Shown one piece after another: positions 5,686-13,179 of a stretch of DNA of 22,348 bases; the first letter of the stretch is position 1, and the number at the start of each line of letters is the position of its first letter. A program made the translations under genes and the position numbers. Source of the DNA: JBDRLV01 sp043812755 (GTDB taxonomy: Bacteria > Patescibacteriota > Patescibacteriia > UBA9934 > GWF2-40-263). The stretch spans positions 1 to 22,348 of the forward strand of contig JBDRLV010000041.1 of assembly GCA_043812755.1 (NCBI GenBank), given 5' to 3'. The notes below the pieces were generated by a model. It had not been told where the DNA came from and did not search any database. It saw nothing but the letters and a program-made list of their open reading frames with translations.

Positions 5686-7935
5686 TCACTCGATCACCCC
5701 AAAGGTGAACACGAGTTTGCCTCCTCCACCATAGGCCCAGCCACTTCGACTGACTTCTTGGGCAGGAAGGTGCCTTGAGATACCCACGACTTCAAGCTGC
5801 GGAACGTCCACAGTGATGTCGTCGATACGCGCAAAGCCAAAGAGCGCGAATCCAACCTTCAACGGATTCCAATCAAACAGCTCAACGAGCCAATACTCCA
5901 GAGAGATCTTGGCACCGTTTGACGCAATGTCGATCCCATCGGGGTTGCGGTGCGGAAGCAAGAACGACCCAGAAAGCCCGAGCGAGAAAATCGCCCAGTC
6001 AGGATCCAAGATGTACCCCGCAGCCACTGTTGCATCAACGCCCCAATGGTGCATGGGAACACTCTCACCAGTCGAAAGACGATTCGCCGGCGTTGTGAGA
6101 CTCCAGAACCCAGCACCCAAGGAAAGAGCCAGCCAAGGGGCCGCACGGAACACAATGTCTGCTCCGCCAATCGGACCCATGGAACTGTTTCCGCGCACGA
6201 ACAATGTTCGCTGATCCTCACCCTCACCGAGAGTCAGGTGCAATCCCTTGTTGGCAAAAGAACCATAGCCACCATAAGCCCTCACAAGCATGGTATGCAA
6301 CTCGAGAGTCTCGAGTCTGCCCTCATGCTTGTTCAGACGCACACCTTGCTTTTTGACTGTATTGGCCCAAGAGCCGTTTCGGTTCGGATCAAGCGCTTCA
6401 TCCACTTTGGTCTGAAGGGCTGTCACGCGAGCTGTCAAAGCTGACAAATCACTTGCGATCTGTGCTGTTGCTTGCTGGAACCTGTCCACCAAGCCCGGAA
6501 CACCAAGGGTTGGGTCGCCAAACATTGCTGCTTTGGTTCCCAAACATCCGTAGTCCCAGTCATCATCGGTTGTATCAGGAGTATCCAGGCCAAACCTGCA
6601 ATCCTCGATCTGTGCCAAGCACGCCTGGTCATACCGATGCTCTGGCTGACCACCGCGATCTTCACGGAAGCATGCCTTCATCTTTGCCGAAAGACTTGCG
6701 TGTGTTCTGCCACGGACAATCTCATCCAGAAAGGTCACTGCCTCGAGCTTGGTACGCAATTCAGCAAAAACGCGCTGGCTTTGGGCGTATGCAACTCGCT
6801 CGCGACGCGCAAGCTCGGTTGCCTCACGCAGTTGGCCTGTTGCCTGAGCCTGCGCAGTCGAAGCTGACTCAAGCTCATCTGCGGCTGCTCCGAGTCGAGC
6901 ACTGTCACGACGCGCCTGTGTTGCAGACGCATCGCTTGCTTCACGAGATCGATCCGCTGCATCACGTGCAGAATCCAACGCTCGCCCCGCTTCGGTCACT
7001 TCACCGCCTGCAGCACGATACGCTTCTGTTGCCCTTCGATGAAGATCTGCTTCTTTTTCTGCCAAGTCCTGTGCACAACGAAGGTCTGCTTCTGCCTGTG
7101 CAAGCCTGGCTTTGGCAGCCGCTGATTCACGAATTGCTGTTTCCAACTCGACCCTGAGCCTTGCTGCTGTCGCAGCCTCAGCACTCAAGTCTCGAGCAGG
7201 AGTAGTGCACCTATATGTACAATCAGATGGCTGAACCACAACAACCGTTCCACGCTGTGCTGCACACGCTCGATGCAACTCTACCAGACGCGCTCGCTGT
7301 GGGTCGTCCGCTCGCATGGTGCGAGTGCACTCTGGCAAATCCACTTGTGTTGTACCTGCTTGAGCCGCGGTCTGTGCACCTCCCTGCTGTGCAGGTGGAG
7401 GTTGATTTCCACGAGGTGTTGTGGGCGAAGAAGCAGTGCGTCCTGTTGTCGAACCACCAGTGGAAGCTCCACTTGTCGCCCCCCCCTGCCTTGCAGCAGG
7501 TTGAGGATCAGTGGATACACACATTGGATCAGGATTTGTCGGACATGGATCACATGCGTCTCCCATGTCGTCTGCGTCGCTGGCTTCCTGAGTAGGATTC
7601 GGGGTGTTTGGACAGTTGTCCATCACATCAGGAATCCCATCGCCATCTGTGTCTACGTTTGCATCAGGCTCTGTGGAAGCGCCTGCACCAGGGTCTGCCT
7701 GCTGGGCACCACCGCTTGGCGCTGTACAATCAGTGTCCTCATCGTCAGGGCACGGATCACACGCATCACCCAAGCCATCACCATCACCATCCACTTGATT
7801 GGGGTCAGCGACTTGCGGACAATCGTCCATGTTGTCATTGATCCCATCTCCGTCCGTGTCATCATTGCCATCAGCAAAAGCTGGATAACCCATAAGTAGA
7901 AAAGTTGTCAGACACAAAAAAGCTCGGGTCTTCAT
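5686..7935 (-). CDS. Exported TSP3-repeat/coiled-coil protein with beta-rich C-terminus
   Basis: The 749-aa product starts at an ATG with GGAGGTG five bases upstream. Residues 1-22 are a cleavable signal peptide (…YPAFA|DG). Two thrombospondin type 3-like calcium-binding repeats follow: DTDGDGINDNMDDCP to about residue 70, and DTDGDGIPDVMDNCP near residues 95-140. Then comes a Gly/Thr/Gln low-complexity linker (about 145-200), a long Ala/Arg/Glu-rich coiled coil (about 245-400), a Cys-containing segment, a second short coil (about 485-550) and a roughly 190-residue C-terminal domain of alternating hydrophobic beta-strands rich in Gly and aromatic residues, ending LVFTFGVIE. The last part resembles an outer-membrane beta-barrel or a beta-sandwich. 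The architecture is that of a stalked surface protein. A barrel would be odd in a CPR cell, which is thought to lack an outer membrane. Own promoter (8200-8228), 258-nt leader and terminator. Confidence 0.88.
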   Translation of the reverse strand: MKTRAFLCLTTFLLMGYPAFADGNDDTDGDGINDNMDDCPQVADPNQVDGDGDGLGDACDPCPDDEDTDCTAPSGGAQQADPGAGASTEPDANVDTDGDGIPDVMDNCPNTPNPTQEASDADDMGDACDPCPTNPDPMCVSTDPQPAARQGGATSGASTGGSTTGRTASSPTTPRGNQPPPAQQGGAQTAAQAGTTQVDLPECTRTMRADDPQRARLVELHRACAAQRGTVVVVQPSDCTYRCTTPARDLSAEAATAARLRVELETAIRESAAAKARLAQAEADLRCAQDLAEKEADLHRRATEAYRAAGGEVTEAGRALDSARDAADRSREASDASATQARRDSARLGAAADELESASTAQAQATGQLREATELARRERVAYAQSQRVFAELRTKLEAVTFLDEIVRGRTHASLSAKMKACFREDRGGQPEHRYDQACLAQIEDCRFGLDTPDTTDDDWDYGCLGTKAAMFGDPTLGVPGLVDRFQQATAQIASDLSALTARVTALQTKVDEALDPNRNGSWANTVKKQGVRLNKHEGRLETLELHTMLVRAYGGYGSFANKGLHLTLGEGEDQRTLFVRGNSSMGPIGGADIVFRAAPWLALSLGAGFWSLTTPANRLSTGESVPMHHWGVDATVAAGYILDPDWAIFSLGLSGSFLLPHRNPDGIDIASNGAKISLEYWLVELFDWNPLKVGFALFGFARIDDITVDVPQLEVVGISRHLPAQEVSRSGWAYGGGGKLVFTFGVIE

Positions 7936-7940
7936 ATTTC

Positions 7941-7989
7941 ACCTCCGGCGAGCTCCCTCGCCTTTGTTTTGTCTCCCATTGGCGAGGGA
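7941..7989 (-). promoter_or_regulatory. Alternative hairpins next to the Shine-Dalgarno of the 749-aa gene
   Basis: A 9-bp stem (7981-7989 with 7954-7962) competes with a 6-bp stem (7957-7962 with 7947-7952, 4-nt loop) for the same bases 7957-7962. The second stem directly abuts the GGAGGT ribosome site at 7941-7946. Mutually exclusive pairings beside a ribosome site suggest translational control; this is inference. Confidence 0.45.
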
Positions 7990-8104
7990 AGACTCTTGTT
8001 TTAACTTCAAAGGTAACTTGTAAAGAACAGTCACCAGAAAAAACCACAAAGAGAAGCGCAAACCACCTAAGCTTCTACTTCTTTTTGTAATCATGACATT
8101 AAGT

Positions 8105-8162
8105 GGCCCGATTTCCGACATTCGCAATGAGGAGGAGACATTACGAGCACGAACACCGGGCC
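8105..8162 (-). promoter_or_regulatory. Leader stem-loop with anti-Shine-Dalgarno-like loop
   Basis: Outer stem GGCCCG (8105-8110) with CGGGCC (8157-8162). Inner 8-bp stem (8122-8129 with 8139-8146, one G-U pair). The 9-nt loop reads TCTCCTCCT on the minus strand and so could pair with the GGAGG about 190 nt downstream at 7941-7946. Confidence 0.45.
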
Positions 8163-8199
8163 GCCAAATCCCACAATTTTAAGGGTTTTGTAACGCTCG

Positions 8200-8228
8200 A
8201 ACTTATCATTTACTTGTAGTTTTGTCAA
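8200..8228 (-). promoter_or_regulatory. Promoter of the 749-aa gene
   Basis: Minus-strand TTGACA (8228-8223), 17-bp spacer ending TGA, TAAGTT (8205-8200). Predicted start near 8193, leader about 258 nt. Confidence 0.78.
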
Positions 8229-8270
8229 GACCTTACCAAATTATTAAAAAAATTGGAATATTAAGCAAAA

Positions 8271-8298
8271 AAACAAAAAAGAGGATTATTTCCTCTTT
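8271..8298 (-). terminator. Rho-independent terminator of the envelope operon
   Basis: Minus strand AAAGAGGA, AATAA loop, TCCTCTTT (8298-8278), then a T-rich run. It lies about 48 bp past the stop of the Wzz-like gene. Confidence 0.85.
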
Positions 8299-8345
8299 AT
8301 TTGATAATTTATTTTTTTTCTTTAATCCCAACAATATTTCTTTCC

Positions 8346-8984
8346 CTAATCATGCACAAATTGATGCCTGCGACGCAATCTTTCTTGTTGCAATAATACA
8401 TATCCAACACCAACAAGCCCACCAAGAACCAATCCTGAAAAAGCATTAATAGGAATACTTGGTTTCACAGGCCATCTTGAATTAAGTGGTGCGTCAATCA
8501 ATCTTACATCAACATTACTGCCTGATGTATAATCAGATGCATTTTGTGTAAGGACAAATGCTACGGCTCGTACGATTTGTTCTGCCTGAACAACATCTTG
8601 GTTAAATGTGCGGACAGTTAAAAGCCCACTGCCTCGCGCAACTGTTGCTTCAACTGTTTTGCCCCATGCTTTTCTCCTTTTATAATCTTCTTTTGGAAAA
8701 ATACTTGTGCTTATGTCAAAACCAGAACTTATAATCTGATCAAAAAAAGTTGTTGTATAAATAATAGATGTTAAATTCTCAGCAATCCTTTCTTCTGAGC
8801 GACTTGCTGTATATGCATCAACTGCAGAACCAGCATCATGCAAAACTAACAAACGAACTGTTGAAGAATACAAAAGTGGCTGAGCAAAAGAAACAACCAA
8901 AGACAACACAAGACCAAAGAGTGCAAATAAACACACAGTTAACCAATGATCTGACAGACTTGATTTAATTCTTTTATTGCTCAT
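8346..8984 (-). CDS. Wzz-like polysaccharide chain-length protein
   Basis: The 212-aa product has an N-terminal transmembrane helix (about residues 14-34), an extracytoplasmic domain and a C-terminal helix (about 180-200) preceded by a Pro-rich motif, RWPVKPSIP. This two-helix layout with a Pro motif before TM2 is that of Wzz/chain-length determinant and capsular polysaccharide co-polymerase membrane subunits, which set glycan chain length in the cytoplasmic membrane. There is no fused tyrosine-kinase domain. A TATAAT at 8995-9000, just before its ATG, could drive a leaderless transcript, but it is also the last gene of the envelope operon (18 bp after the stop of the HtrA-like gene). No polysaccharide synthesis genes are adjacent in this window, so the substrate is unknown. 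Confidence 0.75.
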   Translation of the reverse strand: MSNKRIKSSLSDHWLTVCLFALFGLVLSLVVSFAQPLLYSSTVRLLVLHDAGSAVDAYTASRSEERIAENLTSIIYTTTFFDQIISSGFDISTSIFPKEDYKRRKAWGKTVEATVARGSGLLTVRTFNQDVVQAEQIVRAVAFVLTQNASDYTSGSNVDVRLIDAPLNSRWPVKPSIPINAFSGLVLGGLVGVGYVLLQQERLRRRHQFVHD

Positions 8985-8994
8985 ATCTATTTTT

Positions 8995-9023
8995 ATTATA
9001 CATTACTTTTTATATTCCCCCAA
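8995..9023 (-). promoter_or_regulatory. Possible internal promoter for the Wzz-like gene
   Basis: Perfect TATAAT (9000-8995), 10 nt before the ATG at 8984, with TTGGGG 17 bp upstream inside the end of the previous gene. A transcript from here would be leaderless or nearly so. Confidence 0.45.
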
Positions 9024-10076
9024 TGTGACTTGAATATCAATCTGTTCACCCGCATGATCAATGGTAATAACAATGGTGTCATTTGGTAAATATTTGTTTA
9101 ATAATTCTGGCAAGGTTCTGTGTGCATTTATTGCCTCACCGTTTATTGATAAAAGAATGTCCCCTTCTCTAATGCCAGCTTTATATGCTGGTGAATTATA
9201 TATGACTGAATTTGAACCAATGAGTACAACACCATGACTTCTTCCTCTAGACACTTCTTCACTGATATTAAGTGCTTGCGATAATGATGTGCCTTTAACC
9301 CCAATGCTTGGACGAGATATAACATCAGACTTTAGCAAAGATGTAAAGGCTGGTAACACTGTATCAACAGGAACAACGATCGTTTGTTGATCTTTTTTCC
9401 CAATAACTATACCAACCATCTCTGAAGCCATATTTACAACTACTGCACCTTCCTTGATTGACGAAAAATCATTCTGGATAATAATTTGGCGTGTTATGAT
9501 GTCAGACGAATTTGTATTTTGATATGCGAAATTCTGTCCTGAAACTGTTGAAAAAAATAAAGATTCGCTTGTGGCGATCATAAAAACCTGCTGACCCGGC
9601 TGAACATCAATGCCGTTTCCAAATGCAATTACAGGCAAATTATTCGCGTTGATTTTTAAAAACACAATAGGAGAAATTGTATCAGCAACAATTCTTTCAA
9701 CTGGATAAAGTTTGCTTCCAATTTTTGCCTGAAGTGCCCTTGCTTGGTAAGACACAGGAATAACGCTAATTAACCATCCATCTGAAGTAAGTATTGCACC
9801 TTGATATGATGATGTTTGTTGATTTTGAACAAATATTTCTACAGATGCTGGAAAAACATTTGTTGATACCTTATCCAAAGACTCTGTATATGTTGAAGGA
9901 AAAACAAACGGACGCACCTGCGAAAGCTGCAAAGGAGATGTTTGCTCATTAAGTTCGGTTGCATAATTATACAAATACATTGTTGTGAGAGCTGTTGCTA
10001 AAACTCCACTTACAGCTCCAACAAAGATAGAAATGATAATTGTACGAATTGTATCAGGCCAATTTGATCTTCTCAT
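9003..10076 (-). CDS. HtrA-like membrane protein with PDZ domain, catalytic triad lost
   Basis: The 357-aa product has an N-terminal transmembrane anchor (about residues 10-36), a chymotrypsin-like domain (about 70-250) and a C-terminal PDZ domain (about 260-350: SHGVVLI…SPAYKAGIREGDILLSINGE). The fold of an S1C (HtrA/DegP) protease is recognisable, but the signature sites are changed. The region normally TNxHV reads LISVIPVS, the DLAVLKI region reads SPIVFLKI, and GNSGGPL reads IKEGAVVVN. His, Asp and Ser all appear absent, so it is probably a non-proteolytic sensor, chaperone or scaffold on the outer face of the membrane. It starts 1 bp after the stop of the 254-aa membrane protein, so the two are co-transcribed and possibly translationally coupled. 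The frame is intact with no internal stop, which argues against a decaying pseudogene. Confidence 0.82.
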   Translation of the reverse strand: MRRSNWPDTIRTIIISIFVGAVSGVLATALTTMYLYNYATELNEQTSPLQLSQVRPFVFPSTYTESLDKVSTNVFPASVEIFVQNQQTSSYQGAILTSDGWLISVIPVSYQARALQAKIGSKLYPVERIVADTISPIVFLKINANNLPVIAFGNGIDVQPGQQVFMIATSESLFFSTVSGQNFAYQNTNSSDIITRQIIIQNDFSSIKEGAVVVNMASEMVGIVIGKKDQQTIVVPVDTVLPAFTSLLKSDVISRPSIGVKGTSLSQALNISEEVSRGRSHGVVLIGSNSVIYNSPAYKAGIREGDILLSINGEAINAHRTLPELLNKYLPNDTIVITIDHAGEQIDIQVTLGEYKK

Positions 10077-10077
10077 A

Positions 10078-10842
10078 TTAAATCCATTTAGATGTTACAC
10101 ATATTCCCAAAAGCATTATCAATCCAATTAATAAATATCGTCTTATTACTATTTTTGATAACTGGTCAATTAACTGTGCTCTTATTAAACCAATGAAAAG
10201 ATAAAAACAAAGAGTTAGAATTGCTGCGTTTGTAAAAAAACCTGACGGAAGGTAGATGATTGATATGAACAGCTCAGTTAAAATAAGAGATCCAACAATA
10301 CTGTAAAAATATGATTCAAACTCATTAAATTTACTTACCCACATTACAGAATAAATAATAAACAAAATTAATATTATAAATACAAGCGCAAGCAACCACA
10401 CAGGGGCCACAAGAAAAAGCCGAACCCCAAAACCCGCTACACTAATAAAAAACACACACAAAACCTGAATCAACAAAGTTACATACTCAATTGCATATGC
10501 CTTATATTTTGAAGGGAGGTATAGATAATAAAAAATGTGTTCAGAAAAAAAGAAAACTAACAAACTTACAACAGCAACAAACAATATTTTAATCAGAAGG
10601 GACTGAAGAAAAAACGCCATTACAAAACCCGAGAGCATAAATACAATTGGAATCCCGAACAAAACAAGAGTTTCGCGCTTTCCTATATTCAACTTTGTTA
10701 AATGAGCAAATAACACTACTTCAACAACTAAAGTTATAATCATCCATAAATAATAGAATGAAGTGTATTTAAAAAATAACGCAAACCCAATTGCTGCCAC
10801 AATACCTATTATAAATGGTGTTATTCTATGAAGAATCATCAT
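10078..10842 (-). CDS. Multi-pass membrane protein of unknown function
   Basis: The 254-aa product consists almost entirely of hydrophobic helices, about seven to eight transmembrane segments, with few charged loops (KLNIGKRET, LPSKYK, SKFNEFE). No family motif is recognised. Its ATG overlaps the TGA of the upstream 234-aa gene by four bases (ATGA at 10839-10842), and the HtrA-like gene starts 1 bp after its stop, so it sits inside the envelope operon with tight translational coupling. A role with the HtrA-like protein or in the surface layer is suggested only by position. Confidence 0.8.
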   Translation of the reverse strand: MMILHRITPFIIGIVAAIGFALFFKYTSFYYLWMIITLVVEVVLFAHLTKLNIGKRETLVLFGIPIVFMLSGFVMAFFLQSLLIKILFVAVVSLLVFFFSEHIFYYLYLPSKYKAYAIEYVTLLIQVLCVFFISVAGFGVRLFLVAPVWLLALVFIILILFIIYSVMWVSKFNEFESYFYSIVGSLILTELFISIIYLPSGFFTNAAILTLCFYLFIGLIRAQLIDQLSKIVIRRYLLIGLIMLLGICVTSKWI

Positions 10843-11543
10843 AATTTCAATTGTCCTGAAAGAGTAACAAATCCGTTGCTAAATGTCACGCTTTCAACCT
10901 CGGCTGTTTTTGCAAAAGCTTCATTAAGAGAATCAACTCCTTTTTGCAATAATGGTGTAATTGATTTATCAATAATTATTTTTGGAATCCTCAAAGAGCC
11001 AAATCGCACCTCTTTAATCTCAACTGCAAAAACACCATCTGTTGGATAGATAAATAAACGAGCCACAACAGCGGAATCTTGTTTGCTGTTTGCAATTGGC
11101 AAGAATAGTTCAAGCCCTTCATTTGTAACAACTATCTGTGCATTTTCTGAAATAATAAAATCCTGCTCAAAATCCTTCAAGCCCTTTTGCAAAGAAGCTG
11201 TTATTGATTCCTCTGAAAGATCAATTGATACTTTCTTTGAAAAAAGGTTTGCATTAACCGCTGCTTCAATCTCTTTTTCAAGAAGTGTACCTGGCACAAC
11301 AATTCTTGTTGGCTCTGGGGATTTAAATGCAAGGCTTGAGAAACCAGGAACATTCACCATCCCTGAAGCAGCGAGCGTCCAAGCAGAAAAACCAAAAATT
11401 AAAATAATAATAATCAAAAAAATAACAAAGCATCCGATTGATGCTTTTTTCTTCTTCTTTGATTTCTTTACCATGGACTCAGTCTCGCGGTCTTCTCCCC
11501 CAAGCTCAACTTGCTCCATTTGCGACTTATCAATTTTAGACAT
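10839..11543 (-). CDS. Membrane-anchored extracytoplasmic protein, possibly YpmS/LmeA-like
   Basis: The 234-aa product has a charged cytoplasmic N-terminus with a Lys-rich stretch (KKSKKKKK, about residues 26-33), one transmembrane helix (about 36-60) and an external domain of roughly 170 residues with alternating beta-strands (VSIDLSEESITASL, AQIVVTNEGLELFLPI, VESVTFSNGFVTLSG). The layout recalls single-TM lipid-binding-fold proteins of the YpmS (DUF2140) or LmeA (DUF2993) type; I see no diagnostic motif, so this is a weak suggestion. It begins about 50 bp after the preceding gene and overlaps the next one by 4 bp. Confidence 0.72.
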   Translation of the reverse strand: MSKIDKSQMEQVELGGEDRETESMVKKSKKKKKASIGCFVIFLIIIILIFGFSAWTLAASGMVNVPGFSSLAFKSPEPTRIVVPGTLLEKEIEAAVNANLFSKKVSIDLSEESITASLQKGLKDFEQDFIISENAQIVVTNEGLELFLPIANSKQDSAVVARLFIYPTDGVFAVEIKEVRFGSLRIPKIIIDKSITPLLQKGVDSLNEAFAKTAEVESVTFSNGFVTLSGQLKL

Positions 11544-11594
11544 AATACAAATTGGTTTGATATTTAAACCGAACTTAAAATCATTTTATCAGTT

Positions 11595-12020
11595 TTATTG
11601 TAACCAATTATTTCGCGCGCTCAAACTATTCAATACTTCTTGTCCTTTTTCAAGCGCCCCCTCCTCGCCGTTTATGCCATTTTTAATTTGGTTAAATCCT
11701 GTAACCAATTTCAAGTGCAAATCTTTATATTTTGATGGAACCTTCAGCTCAAGCAATTGATCAACTGCACTGTCAACTGCACTGGAATAATCATCCAAAG
11801 ACTCTGCATTCTTACCAACACTCTCAAGGGAGACAATGATATTAATCACTTGCTCTTTATAAAGCTCAGGGTCAGGAAAGCTTTTTGATTTCTGATTCAA
11901 AAATTGACCTGCATGGTTAAACGAATATTGGTAATGTGAAAGCGTAAGTGCCATGAATACAGCAAGCACAATTGTTAGGAGCGCAATGATTAATGGAAAA
12001 ACAGAGTATCTATAATGCAT
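11595..12020 (-). CDS. Small single-pass membrane protein of unknown function
   Basis: The 141-aa product has an N-terminal transmembrane helix (about residues 8-30) and a mostly helical, charged external region (about 31-141) with heptad-like spacing (YSSAVDSAVDQLLEL). No family is recognised. The ATG at 12020 lies 2 bp after the stop of the AI-2E permease gene, so it is the second gene of the operon. No separate promoter is seen. Confidence 0.72.
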   Translation of the reverse strand: MHYRYSVFPLIIALLTIVLAVFMALTLSHYQYSFNHAGQFLNQKSKSFPDPELYKEQVINIIVSLESVGKNAESLDDYSSAVDSAVDQLLELKVPSKYKDLHLKLVTGFNQIKNGINGEEGALEKGQEVLNSLSARNNWLQ

Positions 12021-12022
12021 AA

Positions 12023-13072
12023 TTATTTATTTGAAATAGAATACTCTTCAAATAGTTCTTCTAAAACAACAGCAAGCATTGTTGCAACAGGAATCGCAAG
12101 AATCGCACCGACTAATCCACCGATTTTAATTCCAACCATTAAAGCCACAATGCTAATAATAGGATTTAACCCTGTTACCTTCTGCATTATTTTAGGCACA
12201 AGAATATTATTTTCAATTTGCTGAACAATTAAATACACAAACAAAACGACAAAACCTGTTACCATAGACTGCGCGAATCCAATTATCACAGCAGGAATGG
12301 TTGAAAGAACAGGCCCAACATATGGAATGATTTCAAGAACGCCTGCCATCAAAGCTAGAATCAGTGCATATTTCACTCCCAATAAAGTCAAGATAATATA
12401 AACAGCTGAACCAACAATAACTCCAAGTATCAATTGAGCCCTTAGCCACTCTCCAATTTTTTTCTGCATCTTAACAATCAGCTGTGAAATAAACGGTCTG
12501 TACTCTGCAGGTGCTAAATGCTTAAAGTATTTTCGTGCAACATCCTCTTCATTAACCATGTAAAAAGAAAGCACCAACACAATAAACAGTGCTGCTACCC
12601 CACTGATAAAACCTCTCAAAGTTGAAAATAAAGATGAAAAAGAATTTGATATTGCACTTTGAATTGACTCAAGAGATGATTTCAAATTTTCCGCAAAGCC
12701 ATATTCAATAGAAAACGTTTGTACTTGACCAAATTTACTCGCAAGCTCGCCATACCAACCTGCTAGATTTCCAAGAAGCTGAATCATTTGTTCAATAACA
12801 ACAGGAACTAGCAATACAAAAATTAACGACACTATTGCTCCCAAAACAATATAAACAATAATAACAGCAAGGCCCCTCGGTATACTGTGTTTTTGAAACC
12901 AATCTGCAAAAGGATCAATCAACGCTGCCAACAATAATGAAACGAAAACAATCGCGACAATGTCGCGAATAAACCACAAAAACCAAATTCCAAAAATCAA
13001 AAGCGCCAACTTAACAAATGTCATCAAAGAAATATTGATGTTTTGAAACTTTGGCAATCTATTATAAGACAT
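12023..13072 (-). CDS. AI-2E family (YdiK/PerM-like) membrane permease
   Basis: The 349-aa product has the length and layout of the AI-2E transporter/PerM family: two helices near the N-terminus (about residues 14-50), a third at about 60-90, an amphipathic middle region, then a cluster of helices from about 150 to 330. Typical family stretches include the NEEDVARKYF cytoplasmic loop, ALMAGVLEIIPYVGP (the family's conserved P-x-x-G-P region) and QQIENNILVPKIM. Family members export small molecules or ions, and the substrate cannot be read from sequence. It is the first gene of a minus-strand operon running to 8346. A TGTTATAAT extended -10 lies at 13128-13136. Confidence 0.9.
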   Translation of the reverse strand: MSYNRLPKFQNINISLMTFVKLALLIFGIWFLWFIRDIVAIVFVSLLLAALIDPFADWFQKHSIPRGLAVIIVYIVLGAIVSLIFVLLVPVVIEQMIQLLGNLAGWYGELASKFGQVQTFSIEYGFAENLKSSLESIQSAISNSFSSLFSTLRGFISGVAALFIVLVLSFYMVNEEDVARKYFKHLAPAEYRPFISQLIVKMQKKIGEWLRAQLILGVIVGSAVYIILTLLGVKYALILALMAGVLEIIPYVGPVLSTIPAVIIGFAQSMVTGFVVLFVYLIVQQIENNILVPKIMQKVTGLNPIISIVALMVGIKIGGLVGAILAIPVATMLAVVLEELFEEYSISNK

Positions 13073-13127
13073 ATTTAGACAATAAAAAACTTATTTAGTA
13101 CCTTCCCCACAATTATGTACCAATATT

Positions 13128-13136
13128 ATTATAACA
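13128..13136 (-). promoter_or_regulatory. Extended -10 promoter of the envelope operon
   Basis: Minus-strand TGTTATAAT, a consensus extended -10 element. The -35 region is poor (xxxACA at 17-bp spacing). The predicted leader is about 50 nt. Confidence 0.6.
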
Positions 13137-13164
13137 TAAAAACAGCGAATTGTATCGCTGTTTT
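13136..13164 (-). terminator. Terminator of the 14410-13180 gene pair
   Basis: Minus strand AAAACAGCGA, 6-nt loop, TCGCTGTTTTT. The stem is symmetrical and has T-runs on both strands. It directly precedes the extended -10 of the next operon. Confidence 0.82.
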
Positions 13165-13179
13165 AAAACATGTTGATAA

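Larger units (their letters stand above)
7936..8345. other. 410-bp intergenic region: long structured leader, promoter, terminator
   Basis: Most of it (7936-8193) is the predicted leader of the 749-aa gene, with a GGCCCG/CGGGCC-closed hairpin (8105-8162) and the alternative stems next to the start. A minus-strand ORF (ATG 8121 or 8094, stop 7939-7941) has a basic N-terminus and one hydrophobic stretch, LWFFLVTVLY, and ends 3 bp before the ATG of the 749-aa gene. It lacks a ribosome site and is at best a leader peptide. To the right are the promoter (8200-8228) and the terminator of the Wzz-like gene. Confidence 0.6.

Noticed and set aside
5813..7899. Several plus- and minus-strand ORFs of up to 234 aa
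   Set aside because: Shadows of the 749-aa gene, which alone has a signal peptide, promoter, ribosome site and terminator.
7939..8127. 62-aa minus-strand ORF in the leader of the 749-aa gene
   Set aside because: No ribosome site, non-ATG first start, and it coincides with strongly structured leader; kept only as a possible leader peptide in the intergenic note.
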